Assembly (NCBI GenBank): GCA_028289345.1
Contig: JANQQL010000010.1
Coordinates: forward strand, 496,001-560,000
From: Planctomycetota bacterium
GTDB taxonomy: Bacteria > Planctomycetota > B15-G4 > SIAN01
DNA length: 64,000 nucleotides
Direction: 5' to 3'
A program made the translations under genes and the position numbers. The notes beneath the pieces were generated by a model. The model searched no databases. It saw nothing but the letters and a program-made list of their open reading frames with translations, and had not been told where the DNA came from. Positions 1 to 7,647 of the stretch are shown here, one piece after another. The first letter of the stretch is position 1, and every line of letters begins with the position of its first letter.

Positions 1-508
1 GGAACGGCAGGGCTTGGACGGCGGTATCGATGGCGCTCCACGCGACCTGCCACTCGCCGGGGGGCAGATCCACCGGCGCCGGCAATCCCTCGAGTTGATC
101 CAAGATCTGATCGACGTCGGCGACCGGAGGCCCCGGGACAAGCTCGAGGTTGACCGAGCACTCGGAGGGCTCTCCCGCAAACCGAACGGCCACTCTCACG
201 ACGCGAGGCGTCCTCACGGCAACCATGGCAAACCCCGGCTCCGTCGAGGGCTCCCAATCAGGTGTGCCCCGCGCGATCAGCACCGTGGGCTCTGGGATCT
301 CGGTTTCCGCGACCTCCATGCAGAGATGAGCAGGAGCCGGACACTGAACCGCGAAGCGCATCTGCCAAGTGCCGTCCCGCAACGGCTCTCCCACCCCTTG
401 ACCGAGGTTCACCGTCGCCTGCGGATGGTCGAAGTCCAGGACGAGTGGCGCTGGGTCTTCGGCCGCAGACCAGAACCCGAAGCAAGTCAGCAGGAGCAGA
501 CTCTTCAT
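1..508 (-). CDS. Exported protein, N-terminal part (runs off the left edge)
   Basis: The reading frame is open from an ATG at 508 to the window edge, giving 169 visible residues with no stop. It begins with a typical signal peptide (MKSLLLLTCFGFWSAA, then ED), and an AAGGA-like ribosome site lies about 9 nt upstream. The mature part looks beta-rich, with three cysteines and no recognisable catalytic motif. The general build, an exported beta domain at the N-terminus followed by something unseen, recalls large exported multidomain proteins elsewhere in the window, but no family can be named. The frame is real rather than a shadow because of the signal peptide and normal residue composition. 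The gene transcribed from the opposite strand across this stretch is a shadow frame. Confidence 0.72.
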   Translation of the reverse strand, partial: MKSLLLLTCFGFWSAAEDPAPLVLDFDHPQATVNLGQGVGEPLRDGTWQMRFAVQCPAPAHLCMEVAETEIPEPTVLIARGTPDWEPSTEPGFAMVAVRTPRVVRVAVRFAGEPSECSVNLELVPGPPVADVDQILDQLEGLPAPVDLPPGEWQVAWSAIDTAVQALPF

Positions 509-938
509 CGGGCGGGTCCTTCGCGGCTCGGCTCGCGAAGCTTCGATTGACTGGCGGAAGGAGGAATCACCGAACCTCGGTTTGAGATCATGGCTCCGGG
601 GGATGCGCTCCGCCAATGCTAGCAGGCCGTGAAAGAAGTCTTTCGACGCCCGATCAGACCTTCCGCCTCGATTTTCGGTTTCGAATCCTCGACGAATCCA
701 CCGAATCGCCTCTGGTCGGACCCCTTGACGGGTTTCGTCCCAGCCGGCGGCCCGGATGGTGGCAAGCAAGGGAACTCGTCGAACTCTCGACGATGGCTGA
801 ATCGCAAGGTTTCGATCGGCAACGGACCGCCCTCTTCCCCAGCCGGCAAACCGGTCGGATTCAGAAAGCCCTGGGTGGCAACCAGCCGTGTCCGAATGCT
901 CCAGACCACGGCCACATTCCCCCGCTGGTCGGATCCAC
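509..938. other. Intergenic stretch without a gene
   Basis: 430 nt between the start of the left-edge gene and the stop of the triple-repeat protein gene; both flanking genes are on the minus strand. Open frames here lack ribosome sites and sensible composition. The only structure found is a copy of a dispersed repeat at 621-711, listed separately. Confidence 0.6.
621..711 (+). repeat. Dispersed ~90-nt repeat, copy 1
   Basis: Begins AGCAGGCCGTGAAAGAAGTC and ends in a block reading CGAATCCTCGACGAATCCA, then CGAATCGCCT. It aligns over its whole length with the reverse strand of 60045-60133 at roughly three quarters identity, and its first ~32 nt also match the reverse strand of 3662-3693. It is intergenic. 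No open frame or terminal duplication is obvious, so it could be a non-coding RNA, a MITE-like element or a recurrent regulatory leader. Confidence 0.6.
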
Positions 939-3407
939 TCAGAACCCCATCACGATTTCCAGACCGTTGGTCGTGGACAGACCGCGGGCCGCACCCGTGT
1001 CTCGAATGATGACTTGCACGTTCATCTGGACTCCCGCGAAGGCGGGATCGTTGATGTCGTAAGGGATCGTCAGATTCCCAGCTCCCGGACCGGATCCAGC
1101 AAGCAGAAGAGCCACTCGGTAGAGCGGCCCCGCGAGCAAGAAGTCGCAACCCCGCAGATTCACGGAGTCTCGCCCAGTGAATCCGAGAAACACATAGCTG
1201 AGCGCGCCGCCAAGCGCGTGGTCCACCTGAAGAACCATGCGCTCCCCGACGACCGCGCAACCATCCATCGACAGCGTGGGAATCTGATTCGCGGACCCGG
1301 GACAGCCGAACCCGTACGGTTCGACTCCATCGCCACAATCATCGGTGGCCAACGCAGCCACCAGGTTGAGGCCAAACTTGGCGTTGTCGTTCATCGTCCC
1401 ATAGTCGGCAGCCGGAGAACCAACCACACAGGTATCGCCAAGAACAACTAGGGAGCCCCCATGCAAGCGATGCTCCTCATCGTTGGCGTGGTACAGCGCA
1501 CTCGACTCGCCAACATCGTTCTGCGCCGCCTCCGGGACATCGCTGGTCGCCGTCAATCGACCAATTCCTCCGGCATGGTGAATCGTCGTGGCCGTCCCGA
1601 AGGGGCCCACGAAAAGGTCGCTGGTCCCGGTCGACAGAAATCCTGAGGCGGGTCCCGTGGTCGGCACGCCAAGCATCGTTCCGATCGTGTCGTGGCTCGT
1701 GGTGTCTTGCATGAGCAGCAGGTCGAGCCCTCGGCGTGCCTGATCCACGATCGTCTGGGGATTCTGCGTTTCCGTGTCCCTCCAGAAGGGCGAAACGAAG
1801 CCGTCGAGAAAGCCCATGCTGGAGGGCGAAATGGCTCCCGTATCGACGGTGCGAATCCGAACGGGCACCGTCCCGGTCGCGCCGAAGCGATCTGGATCAT
1901 CGAGTGCCGCCCGGAAGTCGGCCAACACCGGTCCCTCCCAAGTCCAGCTCCCGCTCGACGGCGCAATCAGATGGTCGGGCCCACTGATCCAGTACGTGTT
2001 GTCGGTGAGCAGATACGCCATGGTATTCAAAGCGTGGATCGCGTTTTGGTTCATGACTCCGTAGTTGGCTTCCTCAGCGAACGAGCAGGCGTCGGTCGTG
2101 ATCACGGTGCGTCCCGAGCGCCAGCCAAATCGGCCCTCGTCCCAAACCGCCATCGAAATCTCCCCCGTCCCAAAGGTCCCGACAATCCCCCCTTTTCGAG
2201 CGATCACTTCCGCCCCGTCCAAGGTTCCCATGAACCCGTCGTGATTGATCCAGGAAACTGTTCCGAAGGGGCCTTGGTAAGCCGGCGCTCTCCCGGTGGA
2301 CGGAAACGACGAAACCGAGTTGATGGTTCCCAACCCCACAGAGTCGGCGTAGGCGTCGTGGGACGAGTCATCGTTCATCATCAAGACTTCCCCTCTTCCA
2401 TCTTGGTGAAACTTTGCAATGGCGGACAGATGAGGTGAGGCGCTGGAATCGAGCCAGAACGGCATGACGAACACCGACAGCTGCTGCAAGTCCACCGGGA
2501 GCAGCCGGTCGAGATCGACGGTGATGATGCGAGTCTTGACAAGACCGTCCTGGCCGAACACCGCGGGGCTCTCCAACGCCATCCGGAAGTCCGCGAACAC
2601 CGGATGGTCCCAGAAGCTATTGATGGTCAGTCCAAGACTGGGTCCCCCCACCCGAGCCACGCTCTCCCGTTGAACGACGTAGTCCATCACGTTGAGCCCG
2701 AACACGCCGTTGTTGTCGAGTGGAGCATAGGTCGCCTGGGAGGTCATGATGTCGACGTCCGAGATCAGCATCAGGGCTCCCGATCGAGGCCAGTGCTCAC
2801 CGCGGTTCCAGTAACAGGCAATCACCTCATCGGCGGAGTTGGTTGCTACCACGTGTCCGCCGGTCGACTGAACCAGAGCCAGGTTGGTTTGACCGATCGC
2901 CCCGAACGTTTCCACATCGGTGGCCGTCCCGAAGGCACCCTCAAAGAAGGGGGCGAGGCCGTTGACCTCGCCGCCGGCAGAATTCAATGCTCCCAGCAAC
3001 AAGCGATCACCCACGGCGTCGTGACTGTTGTCATCTTGAAACAGGATGAGGTCCATCCCGTTCATGAAGGCGGTCAGGATGTCGTCGATCTGGGAGGCGC
3101 TGATGTCGCCATCGTTCCAATAGGGAACCACGAACCCATCGACCTTGTGATCGACCAGCGACGCGGTCGAAAAGACCTCTTGAGTGCGGACCTGAACCGG
3201 CACCGTCCCCCCAGGACCAAAGTTCGCCCCGTCTTCCAAGGCCGCACGGAGACCTTCGAAGAACACCCCATCCCAAGCCCAGGCGCTCGCGTTGGGGGTG
3301 AGCGAGCCGTCCGGCCCGCCGAGGTAGTACGTGGTTTGCGCCACCGCGGGAGCCGAGTTCAGCAATCCCGCGGCGATCAGGCAGTGGATGAGACAGCGAA
3401 CCTGCAT
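939..3407 (-). CDS. Exported protein with three tandem ~220-residue domains and a C-terminal beta module
   Basis: 822 residues from ATG 3407 (GGAG about 9 nt upstream; a longer frame to 3518 is rejected because the signal peptide starts here: MQVRCLIHCLIAAGLLN, cut after AVAQ). Three homologous domains start near residues 25, 260 and 470. Each has an opening block of the type SGPD..., then W-E/D-G-P-V-F-ADFR-ALE/D, a TVPV-R-RTV strand, a D-GFV-P-W segment, and MQD-SHD. Copies 1 and 3 are the closest pair. The alternating strand/helix pattern with a DLLL-QD-SHD block suggests a glutamine-amidotransferase-like or ThuA-like fold, which is inference only; no catalytic triad can be assigned. From about residue 697 (GFGCPG) runs a C-terminal module of about 120 residues, ending GLEIVMGF, shared with other exported proteins here. 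No function is assigned. Confidence 0.85.
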   Translation of the reverse strand: MQVRCLIHCLIAAGLLNSAPAVAQTTYYLGGPDGSLTPNASAWAWDGVFFEGLRAALEDGANFGPGGTVPVQVRTQEVFSTASLVDHKVDGFVVPYWNDGDISASQIDDILTAFMNGMDLILFQDDNSHDAVGDRLLLGALNSAGGEVNGLAPFFEGAFGTATDVETFGAIGQTNLALVQSTGGHVVATNSADEVIACYWNRGEHWPRSGALMLISDVDIMTSQATYAPLDNNGVFGLNVMDYVVQRESVARVGGPSLGLTINSFWDHPVFADFRMALESPAVFGQDGLVKTRIITVDLDRLLPVDLQQLSVFVMPFWLDSSASPHLSAIAKFHQDGRGEVLMMNDDSSHDAYADSVGLGTINSVSSFPSTGRAPAYQGPFGTVSWINHDGFMGTLDGAEVIARKGGIVGTFGTGEISMAVWDEGRFGWRSGRTVITTDACSFAEEANYGVMNQNAIHALNTMAYLLTDNTYWISGPDHLIAPSSGSWTWEGPVLADFRAALDDPDRFGATGTVPVRIRTVDTGAISPSSMGFLDGFVSPFWRDTETQNPQTIVDQARRGLDLLLMQDTTSHDTIGTMLGVPTTGPASGFLSTGTSDLFVGPFGTATTIHHAGGIGRLTATSDVPEAAQNDVGESSALYHANDEEHRLHGGSLVVLGDTCVVGSPAADYGTMNDNAKFGLNLVAALATDDCGDGVEPYGFGCPGSANQIPTLSMDGCAVVGERMVLQVDHALGGALSYVFLGFTGRDSVNLRGCDFLLAGPLYRVALLLAGSGPGAGNLTIPYDINDPAFAGVQMNVQVIIRDTGAARGLSTTNGLEIVMGF

Positions 3408-3638
3408 GGCAAGTGCTCCGATGAAAGGGATCCACCCCGGCTCACTCGTGACGGCCGACACCGGGCGGCCCAAGCCGGCACGTGTCTCACGAGTGATCCG
3501 CAGTGAGGAGGACTGCAAAGCCCTCCGAGCTCCCCCTCAAGGGCACGCGCAGCCCCCGTCATTCGCGAAAAAATCGAAGCCGACAATTCCCCAGGAGGGT
3601 GAGCGAAGACAGCTCCCGTCTGGGCCAGCCGAGCAGTG

Positions 3639-3685
3639 GTTGAAAAAGGCCCGTGGCGGAGCGGGCGCCGAAAGACTTTTTCAAC
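3639..3685. terminator. Nested inverted repeat downstream of the AraC gene
   Basis: A perfect 10-bp inverted repeat (GTTGAAAAAG at 3639-3648, CTTTTTCAAC at 3676-3685) encloses a second 5-bp stem (GCCCG/CGGGC). It sits 7 nt beyond the stop of the minus-strand AraC gene, so it would fold at the end of that transcript, with U-rich sequence on the distal arm as in an intrinsic terminator. It overlaps dispersed-repeat copy 2, so it may be the end of that element instead. Confidence 0.5.
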
Positions 3686-3693
3686 GACCTGCT
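3662..3693 (-). repeat. Dispersed repeat, copy 2 (core only)
   Basis: Read on the minus strand it starts AGCAGGTCGTTGAAAAAGTC and continues to CGCCCG, matching the first ~32 nt of the copies at 621 and 60133 with a few substitutions. The similarity fades beyond the core. It begins at the stop codon of the AraC-type regulator gene. Confidence 0.5.
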
Positions 3694-4420
3694 ACACACT
3701 CGTTTCCCGCCGGTAGCGTGCCGGGGTGACTCCCGTGCAACGCCGAAACACTCGGGTGAAATGGGCCTGATCGGTGAACCCAAACTCGAGCGCAATCGCT
3801 GCAATGGGGCGTGCCGTTGCCCCGAGAACGCGTGCCGCACGAGCGACTCGCGCGGCTCGCCGAAATTCTCCCGGAGTCACCCCGTAGTGAGTCCGGAATG
3901 CTCGAGTCAAATGCGACGGATCGACGTGCTCTTCCTCGGCGAGGTCACCCAAGCGGATGTGCTTTTCGAAATCTTCGGCCAACCGCTCTCGGATTCGTTT
4001 CAAGCGAGCCGATCCGATTCCCGACCAGCGCCGGGCGCCAATCAGCTGGTCGACTGCCTCCATGATCCATCCGCAGCGCGCAAGCTCTCCATCGGAATCA
4101 GAAACCATTCGCTCGCGTCGCGCATGGATGAGAAGAGGAGCCAATTGTGCGAAGTCGGTGGCCCCCAGGAGATCGAGTCTCTGCTCAGCAGGAATCCGCA
4201 CATGGAACAGTTCACAGCCCCTCGGCCCGATGATTGAGCGATGCACGTAACCCGCGGGGTAGGCAACCACGTCACCTGCCGTCCACTGGCGATCTCCGCG
4301 CCGATCACTTTCCCTCATGGCACCACGAGCCACGTAGCAGAGATAACCCCAGGCATGTTCGTGCCGATCACGCAGTGAGCTCGCGGAATATCGGCTTTCG
4401 AAGGTCGTGTGGGAGATCAT
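3692..4420 (-). CDS. AraC/XylS-family transcriptional regulator
   Basis: 242 residues, usual for the family. The N-terminal half is a cupin-like effector domain (residues ~10-85, with HEHAWGYLCYVARG and GDVVAYPAGYVHRS typical of AraC cupins). The C-terminal ~100 residues form two helix-turn-helix units: one around LGDLAEEEHVDPSHLTRAFR, followed by GVTPGEFRR, and one around IAAIALEFGFTDQAHFTRVF, followed by GVTPARYRR, the family signature. The product is a cytoplasmic DNA-binding activator or repressor responding to a small molecule. It is divergent from an alpha/beta hydrolase gene across 142 nt, so that hydrolase is the likely target. The effector is unknown. The ribosome site before ATG 4420 is weak. 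Confidence 0.93.
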   Translation of the reverse strand: MISHTTFESRYSASSLRDRHEHAWGYLCYVARGAMRESDRRGDRQWTAGDVVAYPAGYVHRSIIGPRGCELFHVRIPAEQRLDLLGATDFAQLAPLLIHARRERMVSDSDGELARCGWIMEAVDQLIGARRWSGIGSARLKRIRERLAEDFEKHIRLGDLAEEEHVDPSHLTRAFRTHYGVTPGEFRRAARVARAARVLGATARPIAAIALEFGFTDQAHFTRVFRRCTGVTPARYRRETSV

Positions 4421-4459
4421 GAAATGCCGTCAGTCATTCTTCCAAGAAGGGTCGACCTC

Positions 4460-4480
4460 CCAGGGTTCCAGTGCCTGGGG
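4460..4480. promoter_or_regulatory. Inverted repeat in the divergent AraC/hydrolase intergenic region
   Basis: CCCAGG (4460-4465) and CCTGGG (4475-4480) are separated by 9 nt in the middle of the 142-nt divergent region. Position suits an operator for the AraC-type regulator, although that family more often binds direct repeats, so this is only a candidate. Confidence 0.25.
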
Positions 4481-4562
4481 ATGCACATTCTGTACAAGAA
4501 CGAGGCCGTCGATCTTCGGATAAACACGCGAGTCGATTCCCCAAACTCTCCCGGAGACTGGC

Positions 4563-5468
4563 ATGTGGATTCTCTCGCTCTCCCTTTCTCTCTGCTTCGG
4601 TGCCCCAGAGGACGTGCCCACGTGCCCGGAAGTCGAAATCCTCGAGGGAGGCCCCCTCTCGGTCCTGGTGATTCCTGCCATGTCGGCACGCGGAACCGTT
4701 TGGCGAGGTTTCATGGCGCGAAACCGGGACCGCTACACCACATACGCCGTGACTCCTCCGGGGTTTGGGGGCAGCCCTGCCCCGGACCTCCCTCGGGACA
4801 GTGATTCCACGCCTTGGACCAATCATGCACTCGACGCCATCGAACAGGTCATTGATCGGTACGAGCTCGAAGAAGTTGCGCTTCTTGGACACTCTTGGGG
4901 AGCGGGCATTGCGGTGCTGCTCGCCGATCGGCGACCAGAGGTCGTTCGCGCGGTCGTGAACGTCGACGGACTCATCACCATGGATCCCGAACGCGAGAAA
5001 GAAGGTCCGGCAGCGTGGCGGCAAGCAGCCGACGCGAACGTCTTGCAGGCTTGGCGGGACCGATTTCAAGATCCGGAAGAGTGGGCGAAGTTCAACGGCT
5101 GGCCGATCGACCTCGACGAAAGATCGGCATTGGTCTACGGCATGAACATGGCGACCCCCAAAGAAGTGGTGCTCCAGTGCTGGAGGGAGATGTGGATGTG
5201 GGATCTCAATCCTGCGATCCGTCGCCTGGACGTCCCGCTCTTGGATCTCCAAGCCCTCAAGCCCAACGATCCGGACCAAGAGCAAACGAGGCGTGATTAT
5301 CTCTCCCGCCTCAAGCAGGTTGGGGTCCCCGACACCCACCAAGCGATCTTCCTCTACCACACTCGCCACGCCATCGAAGGCCACCGGCCCGAGGAATTCG
5401 ACCGCTTGGTTCGGGCGTTTCTGGAAGGGAACGAGGTGTCCAATTTTCGTCCCGACGACGAAGACTGA
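4563..5468 (+). CDS. Alpha/beta hydrolase, probably exported
   Basis: 301 residues from an ATG with GGAG 6 nt upstream. A short signal-like N-terminus (MWILSLSLSLCFGAPED) precedes a canonical alpha/beta-hydrolase fold: the GFGGSPAPD loop after strand 4, the nucleophile elbow LLGHSWGAG (Ser111), and a C-terminal HTRHAIEGHRPEEFDR block carrying the likely catalytic His. The acid is probably in DLQALKPND. Substrate unknown; similar to small carboxylesterases or proline-iminopeptidase-like enzymes. The gene is divergent from an AraC regulator, which suggests inducible expression on a specific ester or amide. The fold call is strong and the substrate call is not possible. Confidence 0.9.
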   Translation: MWILSLSLSLCFGAPEDVPTCPEVEILEGGPLSVLVIPAMSARGTVWRGFMARNRDRYTTYAVTPPGFGGSPAPDLPRDSDSTPWTNHALDAIEQVIDRYELEEVALLGHSWGAGIAVLLADRRPEVVRAVVNVDGLITMDPEREKEGPAAWRQAADANVLQAWRDRFQDPEEWAKFNGWPIDLDERSALVYGMNMATPKEVVLQCWREMWMWDLNPAIRRLDVPLLDLQALKPNDPDQEQTRRDYLSRLKQVGVPDTHQAIFLYHTRHAIEGHRPEEFDRLVRAFLEGNEVSNFRPDDED

Positions 5469-5760
5469 GCAAAAAAGAACCCAGAGTTCCATTCCACGGG
5501 TGTTCCATTCGACACACCTCGGGCCCGAGCACCCGCCGCCAGCCGACTTTCCAAGACTTCGAGCATTCCGTCTGCGGACAAGAGCGGCTCCTCCCGCCAA
5601 ACCGAATCCCTGTTCCCTTTCCGCGTCACCCCTTTCCAGGGAGAAGAAAATCGACGGAACGCGGCCTCCGAGCCTTCTCCCCAAGGAGCAAAGTCGGGCC
5701 AACTGCTAAGCTGCAGCACTTGGCTCCAACTGGGCAGGTCATCCAAGAGGTGAGAGCAAT

Positions 5761-7488
5761 ATGCACAACCGAGCAAGATCGTGGGTCGGCCTCGCGACCA
5801 TCCTGTCATTCGCTATCACGACCACTGCCGGGGCCCAACCCGCCGGCGACTCCCGCTGGACCCTCTACGGCGTGGGCGACAGTCTCACCCACGGCACGAT
5901 GGATGCGACGAACAACGCGATTCACACCAACGCCGCATTTCTGCAATTGGTGGCGAATTCGATGGAGTCTGTGGTCTCGCTGCGTTTTTCTCAGCCGTTC
6001 TTCGACTTCGAGGAGAACCGCTTGCCGCCCTATCGGCTGCCCACCAACTTCGCAGTGGACGGAGCAGACATCTTCACCATCGAAGGTCTCGAGTACTTCA
6101 AACGAGTCGGCGCGAATCAAACGACCGTCAACGAGAGCTACTTGTCCGAGCAGCTGCTCCCGGAGCTTCTGAACGACAACTACGATCGAGTGCTCTATCC
6201 CATCAACTTGTTTGCGGGAAAAGCGGTCTCTCAGGTGGGAGCCGCGGAATGGTCGTTCTCCCTGAACGCCGCGATCCCCTTTCCCCGCAACGAACTGGTG
6301 GTCTACTGGATCGGGAACAACGACAGCAGTCTGGCAACCTTGGGAAACGGTGGCTCCAACCCGACGTTTGCGGCGATCCCATTCCGAGAGAGTCGGTCCG
6401 AACTGCCTTTTCTGTTGGTGGCGATTGGCGAACTTGCGCAACGTGCGGGCGAGATTTCTTTCGCTCCCTACACGGCCTCTGCCATCGAACGAAACCTCAC
6501 CGACACCTTCGACTTCCAATCCCAGGCCGAGCGCACTTTGAACCGCTTGGCCGATGCTCCTCTCGCCGCGGGAACCAGGCGCGACATCTTCGTGTTGACC
6601 TTGCCGTACTACACCGCCGTCGGCTACCTGGTGGACTCCGAGGATCTCGAGTTCTACCTCCGAAAGATCGACCCGGCCTACACCGTTCCCCCCACCTTCG
6701 CGCGGGTTGCTCCTCCGGGCCAGCCGATCACCGACCCGTTCGCCGGAGACCGAGTGTCGTTGCTGACCTTCGGCTTCATGTACGTGCTTCTGAGCACGGG
6801 ATCCACGATCGCCGAAGTGAATGCGGTCCTGGAGCAGAACGGTCAGCAACAAGATGGTCTGGTGCTGTCGGAAGCCGAGTCTCAGACGATCATGGGCCGG
6901 ATCGACGAATACAACCTGGCGCTAGCGAACCAGGTCGCATCGATGGGCGACCGAGTCCATCTCGTGGACACCGGGGGCTTCCTCATCGACGCACTGACCG
7001 GCCAGTCCCCCATCGTCGTCGGTGGCAAGACCCTGTCACGCAAGTGGGTACGCGGCAGCGCCCTTTCGCTGGATGGCGTTCACCCGGGCTACACAGGTCA
7101 AGCCGCGATTGCCAACTTCCTGCTCCAACACATCAACGCGGAACTCGGCCTGGGGGCGCCGCTGCACGACCTCGATCAAATCCTGACCACGGACCCCTAC
7201 GTGGACGGAGACGGCGACGGTTTCGCTCCCGGCCCTGATCATCCGGCGACGGCCACGACGGAACTGCTCTACCTGCTCCGTGATCCGGACGACGCGAACC
7301 CGTCGGCAGAGCCGGTGCTCCCCGCGAATGTTTGGTCGCTGCTCTCCAACGCCATTCTGGACGCGGTGCTGCGAACGCCGACCGGACGAACCGAGGCGGA
7401 CCTCCTTGGATTGACCGACCTCCCGCTGGACCAATGGCCGGCAGCCGGCAAGCCCACCACGAAGCGGAGCACGCTCGAAACCCGCTGA
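5761..7488 (+). CDS. Exported SGNH/GDSL-type hydrolase
   Basis: 575 residues with a signal peptide ending TTTAGAQ. Block I is GVGDSLTHG (catalytic Ser41); a Gly/Asn-containing WIGNND block follows in the middle of the protein; block V is DGVHPGYTG (Asp438, His441). These are the SGNH-hydrolase residues, so the protein is expected to be a periplasmic or surface esterase or lipase. It is longer than ordinary GDSL enzymes because of insertions between blocks III and V and a C-terminal tail with a DGDGDG calcium-binding-like run near residue 482. It ends in a degraded, basic tail. The next gene starts 160 nt downstream on the same strand but belongs to an unrelated family. Confidence 0.92.
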   Translation: MHNRARSWVGLATILSFAITTTAGAQPAGDSRWTLYGVGDSLTHGTMDATNNAIHTNAAFLQLVANSMESVVSLRFSQPFFDFEENRLPPYRLPTNFAVDGADIFTIEGLEYFKRVGANQTTVNESYLSEQLLPELLNDNYDRVLYPINLFAGKAVSQVGAAEWSFSLNAAIPFPRNELVVYWIGNNDSSLATLGNGGSNPTFAAIPFRESRSELPFLLVAIGELAQRAGEISFAPYTASAIERNLTDTFDFQSQAERTLNRLADAPLAAGTRRDIFVLTLPYYTAVGYLVDSEDLEFYLRKIDPAYTVPPTFARVAPPGQPITDPFAGDRVSLLTFGFMYVLLSTGSTIAEVNAVLEQNGQQQDGLVLSEAESQTIMGRIDEYNLALANQVASMGDRVHLVDTGGFLIDALTGQSPIVVGGKTLSRKWVRGSALSLDGVHPGYTGQAAIANFLLQHINAELGLGAPLHDLDQILTTDPYVDGDGDGFAPGPDHPATATTELLYLLRDPDDANPSAEPVLPANVWSLLSNAILDAVLRTPTGRTEADLLGLTDLPLDQWPAAGKPTTKRSTLETR

Positions 7489-7647
7489 GATCGACGGGGA
7501 ACGAGGACCAGGCCAAGTACGATTCCGACGGGGCGATGCGTTGTGCCGTCCTCGCTTCACTCGGCGAATCCTGGGAAAAGAATGCCGTGGCTCATGAGAG
7601 AACCGACGGAGGATCGACAGTAGGGAGACGACTAACCGGAGACTCCC

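Noticed and set aside
681..711. A tRNA T-arm-like string within repeat copy 1
   Set aside because: No acceptor, D or anticodon stems can be formed around it.
4434..5702. 422-codon antisense frame over the alpha/beta hydrolase gene
   Set aside because: Mirror of a well-supported gene in GC-rich sequence; no ribosome site, no domain.
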